DNA of 8,384 nt from JBHIER01 sp046760705 [NCBI: bacterium] (GTDB lineage Bacteria > JBHIER01 > G020348925): contig JBHIER010000121.1 of assembly GCA_046760705.1 (NCBI GenBank), positions 1 to 8,384 on the forward strand. The letters are read 5' to 3'. Position numbers and translations under genes: made by a program. The notes under the pieces are model-generated. The model worked only from the letters and a program-made list of their open reading frames with translations. It was not told the DNA's origin and made no database searches. Shown in pieces: positions 1-6,584 of this stretch. Each line of letters opens with the position of its first letter. The first letter of the stretch is position 1.

Positions 1-1143
1 GAGAGCGGTGCTCAAGATCGGGAATTGGACGCAAAAATCAAGGGCAAAGAAGAGAGCCTCAAGCAGATACGGGCCCAGATTGAGAGCTGTAGAGGGGAAC
101 TGGACCGGTTGCGCGGAAAGGAGACGGGCATCTTGGACTCTCTCAGGACCGTCGAAAAGGAGCTCTCCCTCCTCGGTGGGCTCCTCTCAAAATTGGACTC
201 ACGCCAGAAGGAATTGGAGTGGGAGATCGACCGGGCCCGATCGGATCTCTCAATCACAGAGAAACGGTTGGAGGTCCATCGGCGGAGACTGGTTCAGAGG
301 CTCCGCCAAATGTACAAACGGGGCCGATCTCAACTCTTAGAGGCGCTGTTCACAGCCAGTTCACCCGTTGATCTTTTTCGCCGGTACAAGTACGTATGCG
401 CGGCGGCCGAAGCTGACAAGAGGGTCCTCTCGGAGGTCGAGAGGGAGAAAGCTTATCTGGAGCGCACCCGAGACGAACTCAACGCAAAACTGGCCGAGAA
501 CAGGAGACTCCGCCGCGAAAAGGAGCAGGAGGAGGCGAGAGCACACCACCTTCGGGCTCGGCGCAACCACCATTTAGCCGTGGTCAGAACCCAACTGAGC
601 GCCTCGAAACAGGCCATGAAGGAACTTGAAGAGGAGGCCGAGCAGATTGAAGCGATCATCGGGAGGTTGGAGAAGGAGCGACGACGTCGTATTGCGGCCC
701 AGAAGAAGGCAGAGGATGTGAAGGTGATCTATGAGCACTTTGCCCGGTACAGAGGCCGACTCCCCTGGCCGACGAAAGGCCGGATCCTCTCTGCGTTCGG
801 ACTCCATCGACACCCCGTATTGAAGACCACCACCGTCAACAAAGGTATCAACATTCGAGCCCCTTTCGGAGCGGACATCCTGGCCGTTGCCCCAGGGAGA
901 GTGATCATGACCGACTGGCTGAGAGGGTACGGAAAGTTCCTCATCATCGATCACCACAATGGTTATTACACCCTCTATGCCCACACTTCCGAGATCCTTG
1001 TGGCCGAGGGCGATGAGGTGGATGGCGGAGAGATCATTGCCAAGGTGGGAGATACGGGTTCCCTGCAGGGTTCGATGCTCCATTTCGAAATCCGGGAGGG
1101 CACAAGAGAGCTCGATCCCATGGACTGGCTCAGGGAGGAGTGA
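1..1143 (+). CDS. envC: EnvC-like murein hydrolase activator (M23/LytM domain), 5'-partial
   Basis: The reading frame is open from base 1, so the true start and the expected signal peptide lie upstream; a TTG at 25 is internal, not a convincing start. In 380 visible residues there is a long charged coiled coil (about residues 5-245, rich in E, K, R and L) and a C-terminal LytM/M23 domain (about 265-378) ending in a DPMDWL segment. The stretch DWLRGYGKFLIIDHHNGY (about residues 305-322) is typical of EnvC. Catalytic M23 positions are mostly lost: the HxxxD zinc motif reads N280-K-G-I-N284, and the HxH motif reads M359-L-H361; only H328 (YAH) and H361 remain. This matches the family of non-catalytic LytM proteins that activate periplasmic N-acetylmuramyl-L-alanine amidases at the division site. 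The next gene begins 3 bases after the stop, so co-transcription is likely. Alternative: a general M23 peptidase, disfavoured by the missing ligands. Confidence 0.88.
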   Translation, partial: ESGAQDRELDAKIKGKEESLKQIRAQIESCRGELDRLRGKETGILDSLRTVEKELSLLGGLLSKLDSRQKELEWEIDRARSDLSITEKRLEVHRRRLVQRLRQMYKRGRSQLLEALFTASSPVDLFRRYKYVCAAAEADKRVLSEVEREKAYLERTRDELNAKLAENRRLRREKEQEEARAHHLRARRNHHLAVVRTQLSASKQAMKELEEEAEQIEAIIGRLEKERRRRIAAQKKAEDVKVIYEHFARYRGRLPWPTKGRILSAFGLHRHPVLKTTTVNKGINIRAPFGADILAVAPGRVIMTDWLRGYGKFLIIDHHNGYYTLYAHTSEILVAEGDEVDGGEIIAKVGDTGSLQGSMLHFEIREGTRELDPMDWLREE

Positions 1144-1146
1144 AAG

Positions 1147-2220
1147 ATGGCTTTTGAGCTGGTCATCGGTCAGGGGAGGGCCAAGCAGATCCTCTCGGCC
1201 GCGGTTCACAGGGACCGCCTGCCCCATGCTCTCCTGTTTCACGGCCCCGAGGGGGTGGGCAAGGATGCTTTGGCCCTCGAGCTGGCCAAGCTCCTCAACT
1301 GTTCGCATCCCCCCTGCCGCACGTGCCCGTCGTGCCTGAAGATCTCCCAGGGGCAGCATCCGGACGTGAAGCTAATCCTTCCTGTCCCCTCCTCGATGAA
1401 GGTGGAGGAGATCGGGATCCTCCTCCGAGAGAGGGCCCAACAGCCGTACTTCAGCAGACCCTTTACCAAGCCGGCTTCCATATCCATCGAGGCCGTCCGG
1501 GAACTTCAGAAAGCACTGGCTTATAGGCCCTTCGAGGGCAAGTGGAAAGTTGTCCTCGTGGCCGAGGCTGACAGAATGACCCCGGAAGCGGCCAATGCTC
1601 TCCTCAAAACCCTGGAGGAACCCCCACCGGCAACAGTGCTCATCCTGACCACAGCCAGACCTCACGCTCTTCTGCCCACCATCGTCTCCAGGTGTCAGAA
1701 ACTGCGCCTCGATCCACTGAGCGAGGAGGAGATTGAAAAGGCGTTGATCGACCGGTTGAAGGCAGATCTGCCCAAGGCGCGGTTGGCGTCCCGATTGGCG
1801 GTGGGGAACTACCGGAAGGCGATGGAGTTCATAGATGAGGATGTCGACCGATTGAGGGAAGAGGCCCTCGGCGTGCTCACCGTCGGGTTGTCAGCAACTG
1901 TGGCCGAGATGGTGGAGGCGGCTGAATCGTTAAGCGGTCGAGTTCATAGAGACGACCTGAAGAATCTTTTAAACGTTGCCCTCCTCTGGATGCGCGATCT
2001 TCTGCTTCTCCATGAGGGAAGAGAGAACGAAGGGATCGCCAACGTCGACCGCCTCGCCGAACTGAGGAAGCTGGCCCGAAAATACCCTTCCCCTGAGATA
2101 GGCAAGGGGATCGCAGCCGTCAAAGGGACCCTGGAGGTGATCGACAGGAACGCGAACCAACAGTTGGCCCTGATGGGACTGATGCTGCAACTGAAAAAGA
2201 GCGGAAGATATGGATCATAA
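1147..2220 (+). CDS. holB: DNA polymerase III subunit delta prime
   Basis: This 357-residue protein is the delta prime subunit of the clamp loader, which helps open the beta sliding clamp and load it on primed DNA. It has an N-terminal AAA+ fold. The P-loop reads G33-P-E-G-V-G-K-D40, so the lysine is kept but the usual S/T is D. A four-cysteine zinc module follows (C52, C57, C60, C63, as CxxxxCxxCxxC). The sensor/Walker B region includes AEADRMTPEAANALLKTLEEPP in outline (residues 139-160), and the S181-R182-C183 motif supplies the arginine finger for the neighbouring subunit. The C-terminal third is helical and less conserved, as usual. The ATG at 1147 is preceded by GAGGAG overlapping the envC stop region. 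Delta prime is not expected to hydrolyse ATP, so the altered P-loop is compatible with function. DnaX is excluded by the short length and degenerate P-loop. Confidence 0.94.
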   Translation: MAFELVIGQGRAKQILSAAVHRDRLPHALLFHGPEGVGKDALALELAKLLNCSHPPCRTCPSCLKISQGQHPDVKLILPVPSSMKVEEIGILLRERAQQPYFSRPFTKPASISIEAVRELQKALAYRPFEGKWKVVLVAEADRMTPEAANALLKTLEEPPPATVLILTTARPHALLPTIVSRCQKLRLDPLSEEEIEKALIDRLKADLPKARLASRLAVGNYRKAMEFIDEDVDRLREEALGVLTVGLSATVAEMVEAAESLSGRVHRDDLKNLLNVALLWMRDLLLLHEGRENEGIANVDRLAELRKLARKYPSPEIGKGIAAVKGTLEVIDRNANQQLALMGLMLQLKKSGRYGS

Positions 2221-2233
2221 GGAGGTGGCGAAG

Positions 2234-2240
2234 AAGGAGG
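2234..2240 (+). promoter_or_regulatory. Ribosome binding site that decides the ricT start
   Basis: AAGGAGG ends 8 bases before the ATG at 2249. The upstream in-frame ATG at 2210, inside the end of holB, has no comparable site, so 2249 is preferred. Starting at 2210 would add 13 residues (MDHKEVAKKEESG) that are not typical of the family. Confidence 0.7.
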
Positions 2241-2248
2241 AAAGTGGC

Positions 2249-3052
2249 ATGACTGAGATTTTGGAAGTGATATTCAAACGGGAGAGAAGGGGATACTACC
2301 TCAATCCGCTCAACCTGCCCTTCAAGGTGGGTGATTACGCCATTGTTGCGGCCGAAAGAGGGGAGGACATGGGGCGGGTCATTCAAAAGGGAAGCTCGAA
2401 GAGGGGGAGGGGACCGTTGGAGAACGTTCTGCGCAAGGCCACCGAAGAGGATCTGAAGAGACTGCGAGAACACCGGGACAAGGAGGAGGGCATCTTTAGA
2501 ACGTGCAAAGCCAAGATTGAGGAGCACGGTTTGGCCATGAAGCTGGTGGATGTCGAGTACCGCTTCGACGGCCATAAGATCACCTTCTACTTTACGGCCG
2601 ACAAGCGGATCGACTTCCGGGCCCTGGTGAAGGACCTGGCCGCCATTTACCGCACGCGCATCGAGCTGCACCAAATTGGTGTTAGAGAGGAGGCCCGCCG
2701 GATCGGTGGATACGGATGCTGCGGATTGAAACTCTGTTGTACGACCATCATCGAAGACTTCGATCCTATCACCACCCAAATGGCCAAGGATCAAAACCTC
2801 ATCCTGACACCGTCAAAGCTGTCCGGCGTCTGCGGTCGACTGATGTGCTGCCTCTCGTATGAATGGGGGCTGTATAAGGAGGAGATGAAACATTTTCCAG
2901 AGATTGGGAAGAAGATTACGACCGAGAGAGGAAAGGGGGAGATTGAGCGGGCGGATATCTTCCGAAACCTGATCTACATCGCCTACGAGAGCGGCGGGGA
3001 AGAGAAAATAACGCTGGAAGAGTACGAGAAATTGAAAAAAAGGAAACTCTGA
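2249..3052 (+). CDS. ricT: PSP1-domain protein RicT (YaaT family)
   Basis: A 267-residue protein of the PSP1 C-terminal domain family. In Bacillus subtilis the homologue YaaT/RicT works with RicA and RicF in an Fe-S complex that affects RNase Y-dependent mRNA processing, sporulation and competence; the role in Gram-negative relatives is less clear. The diagnostic cysteines are all visible: GCCGLKLCC (C157, C158, C163, C164) and SGVCGRLMCC (C195, C200, C201), separated by the family-typical MAKDQNL segment. These probably bind Fe-S clusters. The C-terminus is lysine-rich. The start at 2249 is chosen for its strong Shine-Dalgarno; an ATG at 2210 is in frame and would overlap holB by 11 bases. 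The gene lies 28 bases after holB, a neighbour relationship I recall from many genomes. No ricA or ricF partner is seen in this window. Confidence 0.92.
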   Translation: MTEILEVIFKRERRGYYLNPLNLPFKVGDYAIVAAERGEDMGRVIQKGSSKRGRGPLENVLRKATEEDLKRLREHRDKEEGIFRTCKAKIEEHGLAMKLVDVEYRFDGHKITFYFTADKRIDFRALVKDLAAIYRTRIELHQIGVREEARRIGGYGCCGLKLCCTTIIEDFDPITTQMAKDQNLILTPSKLSGVCGRLMCCLSYEWGLYKEEMKHFPEIGKKITTERGKGEIERADIFRNLIYIAYESGGEEKITLEEYEKLKKRKL

Positions 3053-3195
3053 AGGCCTGAACATACGTACATCTTTATTGCCATCGCCAGCAGTCCCGTC
3101 CGGTGGAAACGGGGCGAGCAATGAGGCGAAAAGTGGGGTTTTCGGACAATCACTCATAGGGCCTCCCCACGACAGACCTGTTCAGAGGAGAGTGT
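3053..3195. other. ricT-metG intergenic gap with two short hairpins
   Basis: This 143-base gap contains two small inverted repeats. The first has arms 3093-3099 and 3109-3115 (seven pairs including one G-U, nine-base loop). The second has arms CGAAAA at 3127-3132 and TTTTCG at 3139-3144 with a six-base loop. Neither is followed by a T tract, so I do not call a terminator. No promoter with good hexamers was found. The metG ribosome binding site (AGAGGAGAG, about 3183-3191) is at its 3' end. metG may be read through from the upstream genes. Confidence 0.3.
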
Positions 3196-5103
3196 ATGGG
3201 AAAGAGATTTTACATCACCACGGCCATTGATTATGTAAATTCGTTGCCTCATATCGGCACAGCTTACGAAAAGATTGGCGCCGACTGCTTGGCCCGATTC
3301 AAACGTATGGACGGCTATGAGGTCCATTTCCTGATGGGCAACGATGAACACAGTGTCAACGTAAAGAAGGCCGCAGCAGCCCAGGGCTTAGACCCGCACG
3401 TGTACTGCGACCGGATGGCTGAGCAGTTTCAGCGCATCTGGAAAAACCTGCACATCTCTTACGACGACTTCATCCGCACCACAGAGCAGCGGCATGGGGC
3501 CGCGGTACAGAAGCTGTTTCTGAAGATATACCAGAAGGGCGACATTTACCGGGACAGTTACGAGGGATGGTACTGCGAGTCGTGCGAGGCCTTTCTGCAG
3601 GAGAAGGATCTGGTGGATGGGAAATGTCCAAACCACTCCAAAGAGCCGAAGTGGATCGAGGAGGAGAACTATTTTTTCGCCCTCTCCAAATACGGAGAGA
3701 GACTGCTCGAGCACATCGAGTCCAATCACCATTTCATCACCCCTGAGATCCGGCGAAATGAAATCGTCAACCTCATCAAGGGGGGGCTGGAGGACATCAG
3801 CATCTCCAGATCGAGCTTCGACTGGGGTATCCCCCTGCCCATCGACCAGTCCCACGTGGTCTACGTCTGGTTCGATGCTCTCATCAACTACATCTCGGCT
3901 GTCGGATATGGAAGCGACGAAGCTCTCTTTTCTCAGCATTGGCCGGCCGATGTCCACGTCATCGGCAAGGACATCACCCGCTTTCACTGCATCGTCTGGC
4001 CGGCGATGTTGATGGCAGCCGAAGTCCCGTTGCCCAAAACCGTCTTCGGCCACGGCTTCGTCTATTTCAAGGGGGCGAAGATGAGCAAATCGTTGGGCCA
4101 CGTCGTCGAGCCACTGGATGTCGTTGACGCTTACGGGGCCGATCCCCTGCGATATTACCTGCTCCGGGAGGGGAGCTTTGGACGCGACGGTGACTTTACC
4201 TGGGAGAATTTTATCGACCGCTACAATAACGATCTGGCCAACGACCTGGGAAATCTACTCAACAGAACATTAAATATGATCGTTCAATATCAAGGGGGGA
4301 CCGTGCTCGCCCCGTCCGAAGGTGGTGCGATGGATGAAAAGTTGAAGGCAGCATGTATCGAGGCTCTTCCCAAAATTCGGGGCCACTTTTCCGAGACCGG
4401 AGACGACATTGAGTTTCACAGTGCGCTCAACCACATCTGGGACATCATCCGTCGCACCAACAGATATGTCGACGGGACGGCACCCTGGGCCCTTTATAAA
4501 GAGAAGAGGACAGAGCGTCTGGCCACTGTCCTGTACAATACGGTCGAATCGCTCCGGATCACGGCCCTGCTGATAGCCCCTTTCATGCCGACAACAGCGT
4601 CCGGACTGTGGACGCAGTTGGGCCTCGAGGAGAGCATGCCTTTCAAGAGCCGAACCTTCAAAGAGATCGAACCCTGGGGCCGATTCCCTGCCGGGACGAA
4701 GGTGAAATTGGCCGATCCCCTCTTTCCAAAAATCGAGCGGACAGAAAAGGAGGAGAAAGAGATGGAGAAACCGGAGAAGCCTCTCATCGATTTTGGTGAG
4801 TTCCAAAAGATGGATTTGCGCACCGCGGACATTCTCTCCGCAGAGAGGGTGGAAGGGGCTAACAAGTTATTGAAGATGGAGATCGATGTGGGAGGAGAGC
4901 GTCGTCAGATTGTGGCCGGCATCGCCGAGCAGTACTCTCCCGAAGAGCTCATCGGTAAAAAGATCATCGTTGTGGCCAACTTAAAGCCGGCCAAAATCAG
5001 AGGGGTAGAGTCGCAGGGAATGCTCTTGGCCGCCGAAGAGGGGGATACCCTTTCATTGGTGACCCTGGATCGAGAGATTGCCTCGGGCACGAAGGTGAGG
5101 TAG
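3196..5103 (+). CDS. metG: Methionyl-tRNA synthetase with C-terminal tRNA-binding domain
   Basis: This 635-residue class I synthetase attaches methionine to tRNA-Met in the cytoplasm. The HIGH-type signature is P18-H-I-G-T22. A single zinc knuckle follows in the connective peptide, C127xxC130 and C144-P-N-H147, the CxxC/CxxH type known from Thermus-like enzymes. Further conserved blocks are VVYVWFDALINYISA and GKDITRFHCIVWPAM. The K295-M-S-K-S299 loop is intact. An anticodon-binding helical domain fills about residues 350-500, then a charged linker (EKEEKEMEKPEKP). An EMAP-II/Trbp111-like tRNA-binding domain starts near residue 531 (IDFGEFQKMDLRTADIL) and runs to the end; in relatives it supports dimerisation and tRNA binding. 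The ATG at 3196 has an AGAGGAGAG ribosome site just upstream. Length and all catalytic motifs are normal, so it should be functional. Confidence 0.97.
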   Translation: MGKRFYITTAIDYVNSLPHIGTAYEKIGADCLARFKRMDGYEVHFLMGNDEHSVNVKKAAAAQGLDPHVYCDRMAEQFQRIWKNLHISYDDFIRTTEQRHGAAVQKLFLKIYQKGDIYRDSYEGWYCESCEAFLQEKDLVDGKCPNHSKEPKWIEEENYFFALSKYGERLLEHIESNHHFITPEIRRNEIVNLIKGGLEDISISRSSFDWGIPLPIDQSHVVYVWFDALINYISAVGYGSDEALFSQHWPADVHVIGKDITRFHCIVWPAMLMAAEVPLPKTVFGHGFVYFKGAKMSKSLGHVVEPLDVVDAYGADPLRYYLLREGSFGRDGDFTWENFIDRYNNDLANDLGNLLNRTLNMIVQYQGGTVLAPSEGGAMDEKLKAACIEALPKIRGHFSETGDDIEFHSALNHIWDIIRRTNRYVDGTAPWALYKEKRTERLATVLYNTVESLRITALLIAPFMPTTASGLWTQLGLEESMPFKSRTFKEIEPWGRFPAGTKVKLADPLFPKIERTEKEEKEMEKPEKPLIDFGEFQKMDLRTADILSAERVEGANKLLKMEIDVGGERRQIVAGIAEQYSPEELIGKKIIVVANLKPAKIRGVESQGMLLAAEEGDTLSLVTLDREIASGTKVR

Positions 5104-5189
5104 TTGGGAATACTAAGCCTATAAACCCAACGCCCTTAGCAGTCTATCTCGTACCCAGACGACTTCATAAGGCAAGATCTTAAAACCTG

Positions 5190-5208
5190 TTCCTGACATG
5201 TTCAGGAA
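5190..5208. repeat. Seven-base-pair hairpin after metG
   Basis: TTCCTGA (5190-5196) pairs perfectly with TCAGGAA (5202-5208) around the five-base loop CATGT. It lies 87 bases after the metG stop. There is no T tract directly after it, so it is only a possible weak terminator or an mRNA 3'-end stabiliser. It lacks a LexA-type GAAC-N4-GTTC arrangement. Confidence 0.45.
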
Positions 5209-5246
5209 TCTATGTCACGCTTTAAGACCATCCGATGCGAAATGGG

Positions 5247-5274
5247 TTGAAGTGATGGTTTGGCGTCCTATAGT
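5247..5274 (+). promoter_or_regulatory. Candidate sigma70 promoter upstream of tatD
   Basis: A -35-like TTGAAG (5247-5252, 4 of 6 consensus bases) and a -10-like TATAGT (5269-5274, 5 of 6) are separated by 16 bases. Transcription would begin near 5281 and pass through the structured region into tatD. The distance from metG and the break in gene packing make an internal promoter reasonable, but the call is from hexamers only. Confidence 0.4.
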
Positions 5275-5311
5275 ATTGTCAATCAAATCTTTATTTTTTT
5301 GGCAAAACTTT

Positions 5312-5370
5312 TTCGTGTCCCGTCATTGCAATTTCCGTGAGAAGTACGGGAAGAGGGTGACGGGGACGAG
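5312..5370. repeat. Long imperfect inverted repeat
   Basis: The outer arms are about 5312-5325 (TTCGTGTCCCGTCA) and 5358-5370 (TGACGGGGACGAG), pairing with one bulged G and some G-U pairs. An inner pair of arms, TTCCGT (5333-5338) and ACGGGAA (5346-5352), continues the stem with one bulge. The result is a potential extended stem of about 59 bases. Confidence 0.5.
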
Positions 5371-5374
5371 GCCC

Positions 5375-5438
5375 GCCCTGTTAGAAAGGAATCTTCTGAA
5401 TGGCTCCACCTTATTGAAATGGACATTTCTAACAGGGC
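5375..5438. repeat. Perfect 13-base inverted repeat, 38-base spacer
   Basis: GCCCTGTTAGAAA (5375-5387) is exactly reverse-complementary to TTTCTAACAGGGC (5426-5438). The arms resemble terminal inverted repeats of a very small non-autonomous element or the stem of a dispersed intergenic repeat. No flanking target duplication is obvious. Arms of this length are unlikely by chance in a gap of this size. Confidence 0.65.
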
Positions 5439-5457
5439 CCGTATCGGTTACGGCAAA

Positions 5458-5491
5458 CGGTGACGTCAATATAAGACGAATAACGTCACCG
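5458..5491. repeat. Nine-base inverted repeat, 16-base loop
   Basis: CGGTGACGT (5458-5466) pairs with ACGTCACCG (5483-5491). An outer pair, CCCGT (5438-5442) and ACGGG (5501-5505), could enclose it. The bases GTATCGG occur as a direct repeat at 5441-5447 and 5505-5511 on either side. Confidence 0.55.
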
Positions 5492-5520
5492 AAAGACGAA
5501 ACGGGTATCGGAACCTTAAC

Positions 5521-5536
5521 CCAAAAACGTTTTTGG
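5521..5536. repeat. Perfect 16-base palindrome
   Basis: CCAAAAACGTTTTTGG is fully self-complementary with no spacer. As DNA it could be a binding site for a dimeric regulator. As RNA it would form only a short stem with a tight loop. A second small stem (GCAG 5539-5542 with CTGC 5548-5551) follows directly. Confidence 0.5.
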
Positions 5537-5630
5537 TTGCAGTTTTGCTGCGCTAGGAATTGCCCTTAAGCCTGAACCGTTAGGACCGTCCTTTCTTTTG
5601 AACTTTGCATCCTTCGTTTGCAATTTGAAG

Positions 5631-5688
5631 CGAAGCTTCGTTTCCGTGGCCGGGAGGACGAAGCTTCGATGTAGCATAAAGACATCGA
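5631..5688. repeat. Two mutually exclusive hairpins abutting the tatD start
   Basis: Hairpin A: CGAAGCTTCGT (5631-5641) pairs with ACGAAGCTTCG (5658-5668) across a 16-base spacer, 11 perfect pairs; each arm also contains the palindrome CGAAGCTTCG. Hairpin B: TCGATGT (5666-5672) pairs with ACATCGA (5682-5688), loop of nine. They share bases 5666-5668, so full forms cannot coexist. The only Shine-Dalgarno-like sequence, GGGAGG (5652-5657), lies in hairpin A, 32 bases before the ATG at 5690. A translational switch is possible but unproven. Confidence 0.5.
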
Positions 5689-5689
5689 C

Positions 5690-6457
5690 ATGTTCATCGA
5701 TACCCACGCCCACCTCGACTTCCGTCAATACGATGGGGACCGGGAACAGGTCATCGACCGGGCCATCAAAAACGGTCTGATTGCCATTATTACCGTCGGC
5801 ATTGATCTGGAGACGAGCCTGGCCTCAGTGGATCTGGCTGAAGAGCATGAAGCCATTTTCGCCGCGGTCGGATTCCATCCCCACGAAGCAGAACGATTGG
5901 ATACAGTTGCATTGACCAAACTCACCGCCTTGGCCAAGCACGAAAAGGTTGTGGCCATCGGCGAGATCGGTCTGGACTACTATCGCGATCTGGCACCTCG
6001 CGCCATTCAGAAGGAAGCCTTTCGTCGCCAGATCCGCCTGGCCAAAAGGCTGAATCTCCCCGTCGTGATCCACATCCGCCAGGCCTATGAAGATGCAATG
6101 GATATTCTCGACGAGGAGCGAGCTTCCGAGGTTGGGGGTGTTTTTCACTGCTTTTCGGGCGATGAGTTTGCAGCGATGTGGGCAACAGAGGAGGGATTTT
6201 TTCTCTCCTTCACCGGTGCCGTCACCTTTGCCCGCAGTAGGGCCCTGAGGATCGCTTCGAGCGTAACCGCAGACGCGCTTCTGTTGGAGACAGACAGCCC
6301 CTTTCTGGCCCCTGTCCCCTACCGTGGGAAACGAAACGAACCGGCCTATCTCAGAAAGATCGCCGAAAAGCTGGCCGAAGCCCGCAGGACAACAGTCGAA
6401 AAAATTGCTGACAGCACGACTCTGAACGCCAAAAACCTCTTCCGACTCAATGTCTGA
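5690..6457 (+). CDS. tatD: TatD-family metal-dependent hydrolase
   Basis: A 255-residue TIM-barrel hydrolase of the TatD family, metal-dependent deoxyribonucleases implicated in DNA repair and fragment degradation. All expected metal ligands are present: H6 and H8 in DTHAHLDF, E92 in IGEIGLDYY, H128 in VVIHIRQ, H153 in VFHCFSGD and D202 in LLETDSPFLAP. H63 and H65 lie in AVGFHPHEA. The YRGKRNEP segment near residue 214 is also characteristic. Length is normal. The ATG at 5690 is fixed by homology (family proteins begin M-hydrophobic-IDTHxHLDF) and by an in-frame stop at 5672, yet no Shine-Dalgarno lies at the usual distance. The long structured leader before it may control expression. The ksgA gene follows after 127 bases, a neighbour arrangement shared with many bacteria. 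Confidence 0.95.
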   Translation: MFIDTHAHLDFRQYDGDREQVIDRAIKNGLIAIITVGIDLETSLASVDLAEEHEAIFAAVGFHPHEAERLDTVALTKLTALAKHEKVVAIGEIGLDYYRDLAPRAIQKEAFRRQIRLAKRLNLPVVIHIRQAYEDAMDILDEERASEVGGVFHCFSGDEFAAMWATEEGFFLSFTGAVTFARSRALRIASSVTADALLLETDSPFLAPVPYRGKRNEPAYLRKIAEKLAEARRTTVEKIADSTTLNAKNLFRLNV

Positions 6458-6510
6458 ACCCTTTGGCTGCTCTCGAATGTCACGGCCGGTTCGAAACCCA
6501 TTCACTTCAC

Positions 6511-6518
6511 GGAGGTGA
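6511..6518 (+). promoter_or_regulatory. Strong Shine-Dalgarno without a normal start codon (ksgA leader)
   Basis: GGAGGTGA is an almost full complement of the 16S rRNA 3' end. No ATG, GTG or TTG follows within 15 bases. In the ksgA frame the codon at 6522 is TGG and at 6525 ACG; a CTG at 6521 is in another frame and reaches a stop at 6542-6544. This suggests that the original ksgA start near 6522 has mutated, that a rare start is used, or that the sequence contains an error. Confidence 0.6.
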
Positions 6519-6584
6519 TTCTGGACGGGAAACAGCAACGGTAGCAAAGTCCTCAGCAATTATGGCATTCATCCCAGGAAACGT

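Larger units (their letters stand above)
5104..5689. other. 586-base structured non-coding region between metG and tatD
   Basis: No coding sequence is supported here: the longest frame (5198-5569) has no ribosome site, no recognisable domain and runs through several inverted repeats. The region holds a hairpin at 5190-5208, a sigma70-like promoter at 5247-5274, a T-rich stretch near 5289-5300, and a succession of inverted repeats at 5312-5370, 5375-5438, 5458-5491, 5521-5536 and 5631-5688. A transcript starting near 5281 would have a highly structured leader of about 410 bases before tatD. It could be a long 5' UTR, a small RNA, or a dispersed structured repeat (MITE or REP-like). The sequence does not distinguish these. 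Confidence 0.5.

Noticed and set aside
574-1359. Long antisense frame (261 codons) opposite envC and holB; similar ones at 2120-2794, 3388-4101 and 5825-6559
   Set aside because: These lie opposite strongly supported genes and show no domains; they are codon-bias shadows.
5190-5210. metG terminator or LexA box at the hairpin
   Set aside because: No T tract follows, and the palindrome does not match known LexA operators.
5375-5438. Possible integron attC site
   Set aside because: The arms do not fit the RYYYAAC/GTTRRRY core layout (orientation is reversed and end bases differ), and there is no integrase or cassette.
5198-5569. Open frame of 123 codons in the metG-tatD gap
   Set aside because: No ribosome site, no recognisable domain, unusual composition, and it passes through three inverted repeats; best explained as a chance frame.
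6481-6501. tRNA T-arm-like GGTTCGAAACC between tatD and ksgA
   Set aside because: Only two of the five T-stem pairs form, and no acceptor or anticodon arms are found around it.
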